Origin: Candidatus Uhrbacteria bacterium RIFOXYB12_FULL_58_10 | GTDB lineage: Bacteria > Patescibacteriota > Patescibacteriia > UBA9934 > GWF2-40-263 | DNA: 12,334 nucleotides | Assembly: GCA_943357275.1 (NCBI GenBank) | Contig: CALRGL010000026.1 | Coordinates: 1-12,334 of the forward strand | Reading direction: 5' to 3' | In this document: positions 11,625 through 12,334 of the stretch, in pieces | Position numbering within the stretch: the stretch's first letter is position 1 | Layout: each line of letters begins with the position of its first letter | Notes under the pieces: generated by a model | Database searches by the model: none | What the model was told of the DNA's origin: nothing | What the model saw: only the letters and a program-made list of their open reading frames with translations | Program-made: the position numbers and the translations under genes

Positions 11625-12334
11625 ATGCTCGAGGAGGTACGATGGCATGCGTGTTCGGTGGATCGAACGTATGCTCGGTTAAAAACAACAGAAGAAGGTT
11701 TGAGTGATGCCGAGGTTTTACAGCGGCAGAAGCAATACGGATTCAATGAACTCCCAAGAGAGAAGCCACTTGCTTGGTGGGTTTTGTTTACACGACAGTT
11801 TTATAATCCGCTCATGATTATTTTGACGCTTGCTGCGGGAGTGAGTTTGCTTTTGGGTGAGCAAATTGATGCGAGTGTTATTTTCGCAGCTGCATTATTA
11901 AACGCGATCATTGGGTTTGTCCAAGAGTATAAAGCAAACAAAGCATTGGAAGCATTGCGACGTTTTATCCAGCCTCGTGCGATTGTTCTTCGAGAAGGAG
12001 TTCGATTAGAAATTTTAGCGCGTGAATTAGTCTTGGGAGATATCTTGCTTCTCCAGATTGGAGATCGAGTGACGGCTGATGCAAGACTTATTCATTCGGA
12101 AGGTTTAAGAATCGATGAATCTTCGCTTACAGGAGAGTCATTACCAATCGAAAAGACTATTCATGCGCTTTCTGAACAAACACCACTGGCAGATCGATCT
12201 AACATGGTGTTTACCGGTTCGTCTGTTGTCAGTGGAAGTGGTCAAGCAATTATTGTTGCTATAGGGAGTGGAACAGAGCTCGGAAAAATCGCCTTGCTTG
12301 TTTCGCAAATTCAAGAAGAACAAACACCCCTTCA
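11625..12334 (+). CDS. P2-type cation-transporting ATPase (3' partial)
   Basis: The frame is open from ATG 11625 to the window edge (236 complete codons). The N-terminal domain 'WHACSVDRTYARLKTTEEGLSDAEVLQRQKQYGFNEL' is typical of P2-type pumps of the calcium/SERCA and Na/K-like bacterial group. Two membrane segments follow (about 60-80 and 83-103), then the actuator domain with TGES at 169-172 in 'IDESSLTGESLPIEK' and the 'NMVFTGSSVVSGSGQAIIVAIGSGTELGKI' block. The phosphorylated Asp (DKTGT) and the ion-binding M4-M6 helices lie outside the window, so the ion cannot be told; calcium is most common in this group. The start is supported by the family N-terminus. A strong Shine-Dalgarno-like AGGAGGT at 11632-11638 lies just inside the gene and points to another frame. 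Confidence 0.92.
   Translation, partial: MLEEVRWHACSVDRTYARLKTTEEGLSDAEVLQRQKQYGFNELPREKPLAWWVLFTRQFYNPLMIILTLAAGVSLLLGEQIDASVIFAAALLNAIIGFVQEYKANKALEALRRFIQPRAIVLREGVRLEILARELVLGDILLLQIGDRVTADARLIHSEGLRIDESSLTGESLPIEKTIHALSEQTPLADRSNMVFTGSSVVSGSGQAIIVAIGSGTELGKIALLVSQIQEEQTPL

Noticed and set aside
11642..11644. ATG 11642 as the true start of the downstream gene because of AGGAGGT
   Set aside because: It is in a different frame that ends after 21 codons; P-type ATPase homology begins with the frame from ATG 11625. Kept only as a possible overlapping short frame.
1..12334. CRISPR array, transposase, phage or integrase genes
   Set aside because: No spaced direct repeats, no recombinase-like reading frame and no attachment-site duplication at the tRNA 3' end within the window.

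Overview
The window looks like a chromosomal segment of a Patescibacteria/CPR-type bacterium. This is inferred from gene content and style, with no marker phylogeny. The signs are very tight gene packing, a compact glucose-6-phosphate isomerase, a MurG with a strongly altered first glycine loop, small conserved membrane proteins of unknown function, and many promoters so close to the start codon that the mRNAs should be leaderless or nearly so. Ribosomal protein L9 is present, which would exclude the CPR lineages reported to lack it.

Layout from left to right. The C-terminal end of an FtsH protease gene (+) meets a CDP-alcohol phosphatidyltransferase gene (-) at back-to-back terminators. Upstream of the latter lies pgi (-), whose coding sequence carries a GC-rich palindromic element in frame. 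A symmetrical divergent promoter region separates pgi from a rightward run: a DUF378 membrane protein, a Bcp-type peroxiredoxin, ribosomal protein L9 and CTP synthase. Two orphan genes follow, an integral membrane protein with visibly GC-richer sequence and a secreted Cys-rich protein. Both have strong Shine-Dalgarno sites and lie between terminators. Ribosomal protein L27 comes next.

A tightly packed five-gene operon follows: NifU-like Fe-S scaffold, conserved membrane protein, mraY, ftsW, murG. The last three make lipid I, polymerise glycan at the septum, and make lipid II, so this is a reduced dcw cluster. A bidirectional terminator ends it and also serves a 49-residue zinc-ribbon gene on the other strand. 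That gene's promoter lies back to back with a strong rightward promoter, which drives a 127-nt highly structured RNA hairpin ending exactly where a tRNA-Lys(UUU) gene begins. After a long terminator the window closes inside a P2-type cation-transport ATPase gene.

Most promising for novelty are the helix with three purine internal loops fused to the 5' end of tRNA-Lys, the repeat inside pgi, the MurG active-site substitution, the two orphan envelope genes, and the contrast between leaderless housekeeping genes and Shine-Dalgarno-led envelope genes.
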